Source: Chryseobacterium vaccae
GTDB taxonomy: Bacteria; Bacteroidota; Bacteroidia; Flavobacteriales; Weeksellaceae
Assembly: GCF_009602705.1 (NCBI RefSeq)
Contig: NZ_VSWH01000001.1
Span: forward strand, 1,550,001-1,614,000
DNA length: 64,000 nt
Direction of reading: 5' to 3'
Each line of letters begins with the position of its first letter. The first letter of the stretch is position 1. Of this stretch, positions 7,734 to 16,616 are shown one piece after another. A model generated the notes under the pieces. The model saw only the letters and a program-made list of their open reading frames with translations, had not been told where the DNA came from and ran no database searches. Position numbers and translations under genes: made by a program.

Positions 7734-9998
7734 ATGTTAAAGAAAACCGCCATTCTAAGTTTATTCACCTTCATTTCTGTTTCTTATATGGCTCAGACCA
7801 CACCTGCACTACCCGTTTATTTAGATGAATCGAAACCTGTAGAACAGCGTATCCAGGATGCTCTTTCGAGAATGACTCTGGAAGAAAAAGTGGCAATGCT
7901 TCATGCCCAGTCGAAATTCAGCTCTCCGGGGGTTCCAAGATTGGGAATTCCGGAATTCTGGACAACGGACGGTCCTCACGGGGTACGTCCGGAAGTAATG
8001 TGGGACGAATGGGACCAGGCCGGATGGACGAATGATTCTATTATTGCCTACCCTGCCCTGACTGCTTTATCCGCTACATGGAACAAGAAAATGTCATGGA
8101 ATTATGGAAAAGCTTTGGGGGAAGAAGCCCGCTACAGAAAAAAAGATATTCTTCTGGGGCCAGGGGTTAATATTTACAGAACACCGTTAAACGGTAGAAA
8201 TTTCGAGTATATGGGTGAAGATCCTTATCTGACCTCAAAAATGGTAGTTCCTTATATTAAAGGCGTACAGTCTAACGGGGTGGCTACTTCTGTAAAGCAT
8301 TTTGCGCTCAATAATCAGGAAATGTTCCGCCATACCAGCAATGTTATTGTTGATGACAGAACGCTTTATGAAATCTATCTTCCGCCTTTCAAAGCCGCTG
8401 TAACTGAAGGAGATTCCTGGACGATTATGGGAGCATATGATCTGTATAAAGGTCAATACGCCAGCCAGAATCAATATCTTTTAAACGATATTCTGAAAAA
8501 AGAATGGAAGTATAAAGGTGTCGTAGTATCCGACTGGGGCGCTGTAAATAATACCGAACAGGCAATCCATAACGGGTTGGATCTTGAATTCGGAACATGG
8601 ACGAATGGCCTTTCCGCAGGCACAAAGAATGCTTACGACAATTATTTTCTGGCAAAACCCTATTTAGATTTAATCAAATCCGGAAAAGTAGGAACCACTG
8701 AACTGGATGATAAGGTAACCCGACTGCTTCGCCTTGCCTACAAAACAACAATGAACCGAAACAAACCTTTCGGAAATATTGCTTCTGAAGAACATAAAGC
8801 CATAGCCAAAGAAATTGGTGAAGAAGGTATTGTTCTATTGAAAAATCAAGGAAATGTTCTGCCTATTGATCTTAACAAAGCAAAAAAAATAGCGGTTATT
8901 GGAGAAAATGCTATTAAAATTATGACGGTAGGCGGTGGCTCCTCTTCATTAAAGGTAAAATATGAAGCACTTCCTTTAGACGGAATTAAATCCAGATTCG
9001 GGAAGCAGACTGATGTACAGTTTGCCAGAGGGTATGTAGGAGACATCGGCGGAGAATATAACGGGGTAAAATCCGGGCAGGATTTAAAAGACACCCGTTC
9101 TGAAACAGAATTGCTTACCGAAGCTGTAGAACTTGCTAAAAAGTCAGATTATGTGATCTTCGTTGGCGGACTGAATAAAGCCGATTTCCAGGATAGTGAA
9201 GGAAATGACAGAAAAAGTTATGGTCTTCCTTACAATCAGGACAATGTAATCTCAGCTTTAGCAAAAGCCAATAAAAATCTGGCTGTAGTTCTGGTTTCCG
9301 GAAATGCAGTAGCAATGCCATGGATCAAAGAAGTTCCCACAATATTGCAAGCCTGGTATCTAGGGTCAGAAGCAGGAAATTCAATCGCTTCTATTTTGGC
9401 GGGAGATGCTAATCCTTCAGGAAAACTTCCGTTTACATTTCCTGTAAAGCTTGAAGACAATTCGGCTCATCAATTAGGAGAATATCCTGGACAGAAGGAT
9501 GAACTGGCAGCAGGAAAAGGAAAAGATCAGAAAAATCCAATCAATATTACCTATAATGAAGGAATTTTTGTAGGCTACCGCTGGCATGATACTAAAAACA
9601 TCAAACCTCTTTTCAGCTTCGGACACGGATTGAGCTATACGACTTTTGAATTCGGAAAAGCAAAAGCGGATAAAACCACAATCTCCCAGGATGGTACCAT
9701 CACTTTTACAGTAACAGTGAAAAATACAGGAAAAAAAGCCGGTGCTGAAGTAGTCCAGCTTTACATCAGCGATTTAAAATCTTCTGTACCACGCCCTGCC
9801 AAAGAATTGAAAGGTTTTGAAAAAGTATATTTAAACCCCGGCGAACAAAAAGAAGTCACCTTCACCGTTGATAAAACCGCATTAAGTTATTTTGATGCCA
9901 ATAAACATGACTGGATTGCAGAACCTGGAGATTTTGAGGCTTTAATCGGGAATTCTTCAGATGGAATTAAAACGAAAGTAAAGTTTACTTTAAAATAG
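7734..9998 (+). CDS. bglX: Glycoside hydrolase family 3 beta-glucosidase
   Basis: A 754-residue secreted GH3 enzyme. It has a Sec signal (MLKKTAILSLFTFISVSYMAQ), a (beta/alpha)8 domain with VPRLGIPEFWTTDGPHGVR, GPGVNIYRTPLNGRNFEYMGEDP and VKHFALNNQE, and the nucleophile Asp267 in VVVSDWGAV. The second alpha/beta domain starts around EIGEEGIVLLKNQGNVLP. The C-terminus is a fibronectin-III-like domain (FTVTVKNTGKKAGAEVVQLYI to the end). These enzymes release terminal beta-linked glucose (or xylose) from oligosaccharides in the periplasm. The gene is a single transcription unit. The symbol follows the E. coli periplasmic homolog; the sugar preference is not provable here. Confidence 0.9.
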   Translation: MLKKTAILSLFTFISVSYMAQTTPALPVYLDESKPVEQRIQDALSRMTLEEKVAMLHAQSKFSSPGVPRLGIPEFWTTDGPHGVRPEVMWDEWDQAGWTNDSIIAYPALTALSATWNKKMSWNYGKALGEEARYRKKDILLGPGVNIYRTPLNGRNFEYMGEDPYLTSKMVVPYIKGVQSNGVATSVKHFALNNQEMFRHTSNVIVDDRTLYEIYLPPFKAAVTEGDSWTIMGAYDLYKGQYASQNQYLLNDILKKEWKYKGVVVSDWGAVNNTEQAIHNGLDLEFGTWTNGLSAGTKNAYDNYFLAKPYLDLIKSGKVGTTELDDKVTRLLRLAYKTTMNRNKPFGNIASEEHKAIAKEIGEEGIVLLKNQGNVLPIDLNKAKKIAVIGENAIKIMTVGGGSSSLKVKYEALPLDGIKSRFGKQTDVQFARGYVGDIGGEYNGVKSGQDLKDTRSETELLTEAVELAKKSDYVIFVGGLNKADFQDSEGNDRKSYGLPYNQDNVISALAKANKNLAVVLVSGNAVAMPWIKEVPTILQAWYLGSEAGNSIASILAGDANPSGKLPFTFPVKLEDNSAHQLGEYPGQKDELAAGKGKDQKNPINITYNEGIFVGYRWHDTKNIKPLFSFGHGLSYTTFEFGKAKADKTTISQDGTITFTVTVKNTGKKAGAEVVQLYISDLKSSVPRPAKELKGFEKVYLNPGEQKEVTFTVDKTALSYFDANKHDWIAEPGDFEALIGNSSDGIKTKVKFTLK

Positions 9999-10050
9999 GT
10001 ATAGGCAGGAAAAGAAAATCTCACATTTCCGGCAGTTTTTTTTAGTTGAT

Positions 10051-10086
10051 AAAGCAGGTTTCTGACAGGAATCTGCTTTTTTATTT
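10051..10086 (+). terminator. Terminator after bglX
   Basis: AAAGCAGGTTTC (10051-10062) pairs with GGAATCTGCTTT (10068-10079), allowing two G-U pairs, with a 5-base loop and a T-run after it. Confidence 0.7.
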
Positions 10087-10263
10087 TTTGACCTTGTAAA
10101 TTTCTAAAAACTAATGCGTGCTTTTATGCATTAAGCTCTTAAACTTATTTATACTAAAGTGCAGAACCTTTTGTGATTAAACACGGGTGCACGAATTCTT
10201 ATTTATTGTGGATTTTACATATTTTCTTAATAGTATGTGCTTCTCCAACGATTTTTTTAAATT

Positions 10264-10271
10264 TACATTTG
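10264..10271 (+). promoter_or_regulatory. -7 box for the SUKH pair
   Basis: TACATTTG matches TAnnTTTG exactly and lies 20 bases before the ATG at 10291, so the 5' untranslated region would be only about 14 bases. Confidence 0.45.
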
Positions 10272-10290
10272 AAAGCCCTTATCAACTCTT

Positions 10291-11403
10291 ATGCAGCAAC
10301 AACTTCCCGCCCATTGGCATGCCTTTATCAAAGTATTTCAGAAAAAATACACTGAAGAAATCGTGTATGGCATTTGCCGGGTATTCCGGGATAAGGAAGA
10401 AATATTAGAGCGTTATACCACCTATGATTTCGAACAATATCTGCCTGACTATATCCCTGTTGCGGATGATTCCGGAGGCCGTGTGGCGGTCATCTCCGTT
10501 CATGAGAATGACAAAAAAGTCTATGTAAGCGATTACGGTGTTTTACAGGAGTCTGAACTGGCTGTACTGGACCGGGATCTCATGCACTGGATGCAGAGAA
10601 AGCTTCCTTTTGACTATGATTCGCCTAAAGAATCATCAAAAGGAGAAATAGAAAATCTTCAACAGCTGAACCATAAATTATATGACGAGATTGCTCAGCA
10701 TATCGATATCGTCAATTTTCTGAAAGCAAAAATCAGGATAGAAGGAATGTCCCTTCCTGAAAATTACGCTAACCCTGAAGAACTCTGCTATTTCCAGCAG
10801 GGATATCGTTACAATGCTAATAGTGAAGATTTGGCGGGATTAAAAACAGGTGATTTTAAACCAACCTGGCTGGTATTGGCCACCAATTATTTTGATGATC
10901 CGTTTTTTATTGATCTCGAAGAATCTGACCGACAGTTCCCTGTCTATTTTGCCTTTCACGGACAGGGAAAATGGACTCCTATTATGGCCGCACCTTCTAT
11001 CCGGCAATTTGAGAAACAGTTAAACGATATTCAGAGTATTCAGTATAATAAGGATGCTTTGACTGATTATCTGAAAAACGTTCCGGATAATGAATTCTGG
11101 AATGAGGTACGGGAAGTCGCTGAATCTATGTCACCATTGGATGAAGAAAAGATTGAGGAGAAAATATCAGCTTCAGACTTTCGCAGAGCACGGCTTTATA
11201 TAACAGATACCGGTCCCAATAAGATCAAAATAATTTCTCTGTTGAAAGCAGAATTAGGTATTTCAGGCCCTGAAGCATTGCAATTGAGCAAACGGCCCAG
11301 GATCTTATTCTCCGAAGCCTATTTCAAATGGATAGAAGCCGACATTAAAAAACTGGAAAGCCTCGGAGCAACAACAGAAATTGAAATCATCACCGAAAAA
11401 TAA
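10291..11403 (+). CDS. SUKH/SMI1-like protein with L7/L12-like C-terminal domain
   Basis: A 370-residue soluble protein with no signal peptide. The middle part (about 170-245) reads FKPTWLVLATNYFDDPFFIDLEE...FPVYFAFHGQGKWTPIMAAPS, the pattern of SMI1/KNR4 (SUKH) proteins. The last 70 residues run TDTGPNKIKIISLLKAELGI, then GPEALQLSKR, then LESLGATTEIEI. This order resembles the ribosomal L7/L12 C-terminal fold (G-x-x-K-x-x-x-I ... E-A-x-x-L ... L-E-x-x-G-A-x-x-E). SUKH proteins are often immunity proteins against polymorphic toxins, but no toxin gene is present here. The next SUKH gene follows after 4 bases, so the two form an operon. The L7/L12 likeness is by eye only. Confidence 0.6.
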   Translation: MQQQLPAHWHAFIKVFQKKYTEEIVYGICRVFRDKEEILERYTTYDFEQYLPDYIPVADDSGGRVAVISVHENDKKVYVSDYGVLQESELAVLDRDLMHWMQRKLPFDYDSPKESSKGEIENLQQLNHKLYDEIAQHIDIVNFLKAKIRIEGMSLPENYANPEELCYFQQGYRYNANSEDLAGLKTGDFKPTWLVLATNYFDDPFFIDLEESDRQFPVYFAFHGQGKWTPIMAAPSIRQFEKQLNDIQSIQYNKDALTDYLKNVPDNEFWNEVREVAESMSPLDEEKIEEKISASDFRRARLYITDTGPNKIKIISLLKAELGISGPEALQLSKRPRILFSEAYFKWIEADIKKLESLGATTEIEIITEK

Positions 11404-11407
11404 GAGA

Positions 11408-11899
11408 ATGAATCCATTAGCAGATCACCCAGATTTTACCATAAAAACCGGTTCAAATGGAAGACTTTCAGAAGACTTTTTGAAACGTTATCCAAAAATT
11501 CCTGAAGATTATAACATCTTCCTGAAATCATTTTTATTGCTTACCAACCTATCTGACACTACATGGTTCAATAGTATTTCTGATTTTAACGACTCTCATA
11601 CTGAAAGTGAGTTCAGCTGGAACGAGTTTGAACAGCAGTCTCTGGCAGCTTTTGAAGGTGATGAAACAACCCGGAACCAGATCATTAGTTTTTGGAATGC
11701 TCATCTGCCTTTCATTCTTTCCGTAAAAAACAGCTATGCTTATTTCTCAATTGGCACGGCAGATAATAATTTTGGGAAGATTTATTTCGGGGAAGAACCT
11801 GAGTATGAGGAAACTGATCATGTAGCCGACAGCTTTTCTGAGTTTCTGGAAGCTTTAAAAAATAAAACCCTTGAAGAAAGATATTTAAATCTGTTTTAA
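11408..11899 (+). CDS. SMI1/KNR4 (SUKH) family protein
   Basis: A 163-residue soluble protein from the ATG at 11408 (MNPLADHPDFTIK), four bases after the upstream stop. An in-frame ATG at 11381 would overlap the previous gene and is less likely. The segment RYPKIPEDYNIFLKSFLLLT followed by a W-F strand (TTWFNSISDF), the central LPFILSVKNSYAYFSIGTAD and a C-terminal FGEEPEYEETDHVADSFSEF is the typical SUKH order (IPxDYxxFL ... F-x-x-D-x-x-G-x-x). Such proteins serve as toxin-immunity or scaffold modules. Its role here is unknown; context suggests it works with the larger neighbour. Confidence 0.7.
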   Translation: MNPLADHPDFTIKTGSNGRLSEDFLKRYPKIPEDYNIFLKSFLLLTNLSDTTWFNSISDFNDSHTESEFSWNEFEQQSLAAFEGDETTRNQIISFWNAHLPFILSVKNSYAYFSIGTADNNFGKIYFGEEPEYEETDHVADSFSEFLEALKNKTLEERYLNLF

Positions 11900-11948
11900 A
11901 ATATACTTTACAAACAAACTTTACCGCTTACTTCTGCCAGCTTCACTT

Positions 11949-12743
11949 TTAAATATATCCATATTCAATGGCTACTTTCACAAGCTCCGAAACTTTTCTG
12001 CATCCGGTTTTTCGGAGAATACTTTTCCGGTGTGTGGTTACTGTATGATAGGAAATACTGAGCCTGTCCGCAATCTCTTTTGCAGAACTTCCTCCGGCCA
12101 GCAGGGTAAGCACCTCAACTTCTCTTTTAGTCAGCAGATCCTTCAGTTCAGGATTCCTGATATCGGGAAGACAGTGCATCTGGTGAAAATCATTCCGGCT
12201 GCCAATTCCCTGCACCAATACAATATAGCTGTTTTCTTTTGTAATATGCTGGATATTGGTATGAATATTAACAGCCTGCAGGAGTTTTCCGTCATCACTT
12301 TTCGCAGTATGCAGGGCCTGATGGTGAAACATTTCATAATTTCCTTTTGCCGTTTTCATCCGGAAACAATAACTTGTCTTAAGCTCCTGCTGGTGTTTAA
12401 AACCATCTATTTCTCTCATCTTTTCAATAGTCATTCTTTCCGCTTCCATTACAAAATCCAGATCTGCAGGATGTATAAGATCTATAATTTCTTTAAGGTG
12501 GTGAGGAAGCTGCTTCAGGCCGTGCATTTTAAGGATATTGGGATGATGCCCGCTTAAGGTACTGTCTGCAATATTAATTACATAATAATAGAATTCTCCC
12601 ATGGAGAACACATCCCCTATGATCTTTTCAATAGAGGGTGGAGGAGAAATTTCATTTCCGTTTTGTAAAACTTCAGGATAATTATTCCAAACCTTTACAA
12701 GAAGATGAGGTTTTTCAGCATCTGTTAAAAACTTTTTACCCAT
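11949..12743 (-). CDS. PAS-domain LuxR-type transcriptional regulator
   Basis: A 264-residue cytosolic regulator. The first 180 residues look like a PAS-type sensor: VFSMGEFYYYVINIADSTLS, then HLKEIIDLIHPADLDFVMEAE, then CFRMKTAKGNYEMFHHQALH. The C-terminus is a GerE/LuxR helix-turn-helix: LTKREVEVLTLLAGGSSAKEIADRLSISYHTVTTHRKSILRKTGC. There is no receiver domain, so it is not a classical response regulator. It is transcribed away from the 12918 gene; the 174-base gap between them carries a plus-strand promoter at 12825. It is a plausible regulator of those genes, but that is inferred from position only. Confidence 0.85.
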   Translation of the reverse strand: MGKKFLTDAEKPHLLVKVWNNYPEVLQNGNEISPPPSIEKIIGDVFSMGEFYYYVINIADSTLSGHHPNILKMHGLKQLPHHLKEIIDLIHPADLDFVMEAERMTIEKMREIDGFKHQQELKTSYCFRMKTAKGNYEMFHHQALHTAKSDDGKLLQAVNIHTNIQHITKENSYIVLVQGIGSRNDFHQMHCLPDIRNPELKDLLTKREVEVLTLLAGGSSAKEIADRLSISYHTVTTHRKSILRKTGCRKVSELVKVAIEYGYI

Positions 12744-12824
12744 AAAGTTACTTTGCTATAAAATTAACATAATTTATGTTAAAAATTACCCGAAAGTAGT
12801 ATTTTTTTGTAAAGAGACAAAATC

Positions 12825-12832
12825 TAACTTTG
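12825..12832 (+). promoter_or_regulatory. -7 box for the 12918-14227 gene pair
   Basis: TAACTTTG is an exact TAnnTTTG match. A TTTG lies at 12806-12809, 15 bases upstream, which is shorter than the usual spacing. Confidence 0.4.
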
Positions 12833-12917
12833 ATAGTGTTCAGAGAGCTCACCTGCTATTATCAAAAGTTCCGGAACCATTAAAAAACTTTATAAACAAC
12901 CACAAAATTTTTTACCC

Positions 12918-13238
12918 ATGAGAAAAATCATCAACATCGAACTGAGACTTAAAAAGAGAGGCTCAGTCTTCACCTGGGAAGTTTTCCTTGAAAACACCAA
13001 CAGTAATTCGAGAATCGGCAGCGGATGGGACTACAACGCAAAATCTGGATATTATTATGTAAAGTTACAAGACTATCCAATTGACGACAATGCACTGGAT
13101 GTCTTTATTGGCTGCGAAGGTAAAGAAAATGGAGAAATTGAATGCTCAGTTCTCATTAACGAAACAGAACAGTCTAACAAAGTTACCTGCAGAAATACTG
13201 ATTATAATTACGGACATCAAGCTTATGAATTCGTATGA
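12918..13238 (+). CDS. Hypothetical beta-rich protein (106 aa)
   Basis: The protein has no signal peptide and no membrane segment. It is made of short alternating strands with many Asn, Gly and Tyr residues: INIELRLKKRGSVFTWEVFL, SGYYYVKLQDYP, GEIECSVLINETEQ. Its stop overlaps the start of the next gene by 4 bases (ATGA), so the two are translationally coupled. I do not recognise the family. Confidence 0.6.
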   Translation: MRKIINIELRLKKRGSVFTWEVFLENTNSNSRIGSGWDYNAKSGYYYVKLQDYPIDDNALDVFIGCEGKENGEIECSVLINETEQSNKVTCRNTDYNYGHQAYEFV

Positions 13239-14227
13239 AAAAGATTAACTTTTGTCTGTTCTTTTTACTCATCTCACTCTCTTTCATGAAAGGACAGCTT
13301 CTTATTGAAGACAAAAACGGAGATGCCTTATTTCAACCCATGCTGACTGTAAATGAGTCTTCATCTCTCATGAGCAGCGGTTTGATTAAGTTAAATACAG
13401 GAGATCAGAGTATAGGATTTGACTATTACAACAGAACAACCCCATTTGGTCAGCCAAAATATAAATTCTGGACATTGGGAGTCAAAGTAAAGCCCACAGA
13501 AGGATATGCTGCTGTTTTTAAAAACGGACAGTTTTCACCGGGTATCAATATTTCCGGATCCCTCAATCAGGTTAAAATATTTGATAGAGAAGCAACGAAG
13601 CCCGAAAATAACTTTTTAGACTGGGGCAGCATCTATGCCAGTTATTCCGTGAATAAATACCAACTCTATAAAAGTGATACAACTTTTAAAAGTCAGCTTT
13701 CTTCAAAGAGCTTTTCAGGATTATCGCTAGGCCTCAATTACAATATGCTTATAAAAAGCAGTTGGCTGATTAGCTTTAGGGCAGGATATTCTAGAACGAA
13801 CAATTATAATGATTTAACTTCCGTTGAAGTAAGGGACAGTAAAATACAAATAGACACAGAAAGTTCGGTAACAAGAGAGATTCTAACAACTAAAACAGCT
13901 AAACAGGGCAATTATAAGGAATATGACAGTTATCCTTTCCATGTCAGTCTAAGCAGGCTTACACCCGATAATATGGATGAAAAAAGTCTGACATTCGGTT
14001 ATAGCATTTACGTTAGTGGAAAACCAAATAATATTACAAAACCCATAACGGATGCGGGAGTAATGGTATTTGTATCCCAGATGAAAAAAGATGTCAGTAT
14101 TACCACTATAGGATTAAGCTTTCAATTCAATGATTTTTTTGATACGCAGAATCTTAATAACGGACTTATGAAACGGTTAAGCATTGGACTGACAACCAAC
14201 TTTCCATTGTTCAGCAAAACAGAATAA
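13235..14227 (+). CDS. Hypothetical exported protein, possibly an outer-membrane barrel
   Basis: A 330-residue protein with a Sec signal (MKKINFCLFFLLISLSFMKGQ). The rest alternates polar and aromatic residues in strands such as YKFWTLGVKVKPTEGYAAVF, LSLGLNYNMLIKSSWLISFR and DVSITTIGLSFQFNDFF, and it ends LMKRLSIGLTTNFPLFSKTE. Repeated 'SLGLNYN' and 'SFQFND' amphipathic strands suggest a beta-barrel, but there is no terminal aromatic residue of the classical kind. Coupled to the upstream 106-residue protein. Family not recognised. Confidence 0.55.
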   Translation: MKKINFCLFFLLISLSFMKGQLLIEDKNGDALFQPMLTVNESSSLMSSGLIKLNTGDQSIGFDYYNRTTPFGQPKYKFWTLGVKVKPTEGYAAVFKNGQFSPGINISGSLNQVKIFDREATKPENNFLDWGSIYASYSVNKYQLYKSDTTFKSQLSSKSFSGLSLGLNYNMLIKSSWLISFRAGYSRTNNYNDLTSVEVRDSKIQIDTESSVTREILTTKTAKQGNYKEYDSYPFHVSLSRLTPDNMDEKSLTFGYSIYVSGKPNNITKPITDAGVMVFVSQMKKDVSITTIGLSFQFNDFFDTQNLNNGLMKRLSIGLTTNFPLFSKTE

Positions 14228-14231
14228 ATAA

Positions 14232-14259
14232 AAAAAGTGCCGGATTAACGGCACTTTTT
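14232..14259. terminator. Shared terminator between convergent genes
   Basis: AGTGCCG (14236-14242) pairs with CGGCACT (14249-14255) around GATTAA, with an A-run before and a T-run after, so it can stop transcription in both directions. It separates the 14227 and 14275 gene ends. Confidence 0.75.
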
Positions 14260-14274
14260 ATGTTATCTTATAGA

Positions 14275-16422
14275 CTACTTGCCCCCTCCTGCATTTTTCT
14301 CTACATCAGTCTTAGTATTCGATTTCACTTTCTGGTTTCCAAAACGTTTTACAAAGGAAATTGAGGCTCCGTACCAGTCCCATTTTGAGGAAGTTCTGAT
14401 AGTTCCGTACTGGCTGAAGCTGGTAGCATCATAATTTGGTCTCTGGAAAATATTCATCAGCTGAAGGCTGACCTCCATCTGGGTTTTAGGGAATATTTTT
14501 GTGGCTGAGAAATTATGAAAAACATTCACTTTGTTTCCATATGAATTACCGCTGTTCTGATTGGCAATCTCCACCCAGGCACTCAAATTAATATTTTTGT
14601 TGAAAAGATTGGTGTACGACAGATTGGCAGAGCCTCCCAGATAACTCAGGTATTTGGCTCCCTTCAGGTCATTCTTTTCATTGAAATCATGGTTATCAAC
14701 ATAATACCATCCTATTCCTACATTTACATTCAGTTTATTTTTCAGGAAAGACTGATTGGTATTGGCAAAAACGTAATATTTCTGAACTTTACCATTTAGG
14801 TTCGAAGGAAGGGTAACAAGTAAATTATTTTCTTCTTTTAAGGTGGTCCAGTAATCCTGGTCGGTGAACATATACCTTGCTGAAAGGAAATATTTTTTCT
14901 TGAATCCGAATTTCATATACAACCTGTGGCTTGGGTTAGGGTCCAGTTCCATATTTCCTCTGCTGTACGTTCCGTCATTGGTGGGAACAAGAAAAGGATT
15001 GAACTCGGAATACCATGGACGCCATAGGTTTTTGTTATACGTAAGACTCAGATCATATTTATCTGAAAAAGTATACTTCACCAATAAATTAGGAAGGAAT
15101 GCCCCGTAAGAATCTTTTCTTTCTGTTCCGGCTATATCCTGTCTCATTTTAAGATCAATATGCTCATAACGTAGTCCTACTCTGGTTTCCAGCTTTTCAA
15201 AAAAGGTTTTGCTGTAGTTGGCATAAAGGGAATTGATATTATCTTCATAATGGAAAACATCATTTTTACGGATATTATTCAGGTAACTCCCGTTTGCGTC
15301 ATTCGCAATCACATTATTATTGAAATCCATTTTTCCTCCTACTTCAAAGCTGCCTCCTGATTTCCCTATAGGCTGCGTATAATCTACCTTCACGTAATAA
15401 TTACGGGTCTGTTCATCAGAATTGGTTAACAAAAGATCCGAAACAGGGGAAACATTAAATGTTTTTAAGAAGGTATTAGAATTGATCTGGGAATTATAAT
15501 TAGTCCCTACGTTGATATCAAGAATTTTATTTTTCTCTTTATCATAATACTTATAGAAAAGGTTGGTTCCCAAAGTCCTGTATTTTCCCACTACATCCTG
15601 GTCCTGATGATAGGAATCCTGGTATTGATTATAATTAAGATAGTTGATTCCGTCAGCATCCGATGTGGAAGTATTTCTGCTCTGATAATATTCCAGGATA
15701 AGTCCTACATTGTTTTTATCATTCAGTTCAAACTCAGAGGTCGAGGAGAAAGAAGGACTCTTCCCTCTTCCGGTTACTTCATTATTTACCTGGCTCACAG
15801 AGTTATCTTTATACAGTGTATTTTCAAAAAAACTTTTCTGAACATAGGTATTATCACTGTAACTTCCGATAAGGGTCTGGGTAAAATTCTTCTTATGATA
15901 ATTCAGGTTAAGATTGGTATACTGAGAGTTCTTTGTCTGTTGTCTGTTGTTAAAAGTCACACTCCCTTTCAATCCCTCATCATCTCTTCTTTTCAACACG
16001 ATATTAATCACCGAACCTGTTGTTTCATATCGTGAGGAAGGACTTGTGATTACTTCAATCTTCATCAGGTTATCCGCAGGAATGGTTTTAAGATATTCCT
16101 TTAACTCCTTTCCTGTAAAAACAGATTTACGGTCGTTAATGTATACCGTCACCGATTCTCCCTCCGCTTTTACAGCATCATTGTTATCGATACTTACCAT
16201 AGGGGTCATTCTCAGGACATCCCAGGTTGTATTTCCGGCAAGAATAGAGCTGTTGGCAACATTAAAAACAGTACGGTCCACTTTAGACTCTACCGTTGGT
16301 TTTCTGGCAGTCAATGTTACTGCTTCTATTTCTTTCTCGTTTTTCTTTATTGTGTCATTCGTGGCTTGGGCTAAAGTTAAAGAACCCATTAATAAAGCTA
16401 CCGAACATATAATTATTTTCAT
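14275..16422 (-). CDS. TonB-dependent-receptor-like outer-membrane beta-barrel protein
   Basis: A 715-residue outer-membrane protein with a signal peptide (MKIIICSVALLMGSLTLAQA). A TonB-box-like IEAVTLTARKP is followed by a plug domain (VDRTVFNVANSSILAG, then VTVYINDRKSVFTGKELKEYLKTIPA, then VITSPSSRYETTGSVINIVLK). A long series of barrel strands ends with YGASISFVKRFGNQKVKSNT. It lacks the N-terminal carboxypeptidase-regulatory domain common in SusC proteins. No SusD partner is adjacent, so it is not a typical glycan-utilisation pair; a siderophore or peptide substrate is possible. A 47-base piece of a related gene remains at 25149-25196. Confidence 0.8.
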   Translation of the reverse strand: MKIIICSVALLMGSLTLAQATNDTIKKNEKEIEAVTLTARKPTVESKVDRTVFNVANSSILAGNTTWDVLRMTPMVSIDNNDAVKAEGESVTVYINDRKSVFTGKELKEYLKTIPADNLMKIEVITSPSSRYETTGSVINIVLKRRDDEGLKGSVTFNNRQQTKNSQYTNLNLNYHKKNFTQTLIGSYSDNTYVQKSFFENTLYKDNSVSQVNNEVTGRGKSPSFSSTSEFELNDKNNVGLILEYYQSRNTSTSDADGINYLNYNQYQDSYHQDQDVVGKYRTLGTNLFYKYYDKEKNKILDINVGTNYNSQINSNTFLKTFNVSPVSDLLLTNSDEQTRNYYVKVDYTQPIGKSGGSFEVGGKMDFNNNVIANDANGSYLNNIRKNDVFHYEDNINSLYANYSKTFFEKLETRVGLRYEHIDLKMRQDIAGTERKDSYGAFLPNLLVKYTFSDKYDLSLTYNKNLWRPWYSEFNPFLVPTNDGTYSRGNMELDPNPSHRLYMKFGFKKKYFLSARYMFTDQDYWTTLKEENNLLVTLPSNLNGKVQKYYVFANTNQSFLKNKLNVNVGIGWYYVDNHDFNEKNDLKGAKYLSYLGGSANLSYTNLFNKNINLSAWVEIANQNSGNSYGNKVNVFHNFSATKIFPKTQMEVSLQLMNIFQRPNYDATSFSQYGTIRTSSKWDWYGASISFVKRFGNQKVKSNTKTDVEKNAGGGK

Positions 16423-16547
16423 CCAAAGTAATATTTCTCTTATAAGACACCTATGGGTGAAAGTTTGTTACACGAAAAATGAAAAAAAAGGAAAATATTT
16501 CAAAGTCCTTCTTTTAAAGGAAAAATTAACACTACATATATCACTAA

Positions 16548-16578
16548 ATAATGAAAAATGTCCGGAAAAATCCGGACA
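16548..16578 (-). terminator. Terminator after the DUF2652 gene
   Basis: TGTCCGGA (16559-16566) and TCCGGACA (16571-16578) form a perfect 8-bp stem with a 4-base loop. On the minus strand it is followed by CATTTTTCATT. Confidence 0.7.
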
Positions 16579-16616
16579 TACAATAGCAAATTTACAAGGA
16601 TTAAAAAATAGATATG

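Noticed and set aside
8235..8655. Minus-strand frames inside the beta-glucosidase gene
   Set aside because: They are shadows of the well-supported GH3 coding frame on the plus strand.
10173..10408. Two plus-strand frames before the SUKH gene
   Set aside because: They overlap the promoter and start of the 10291-11403 gene in other frames and have no family.
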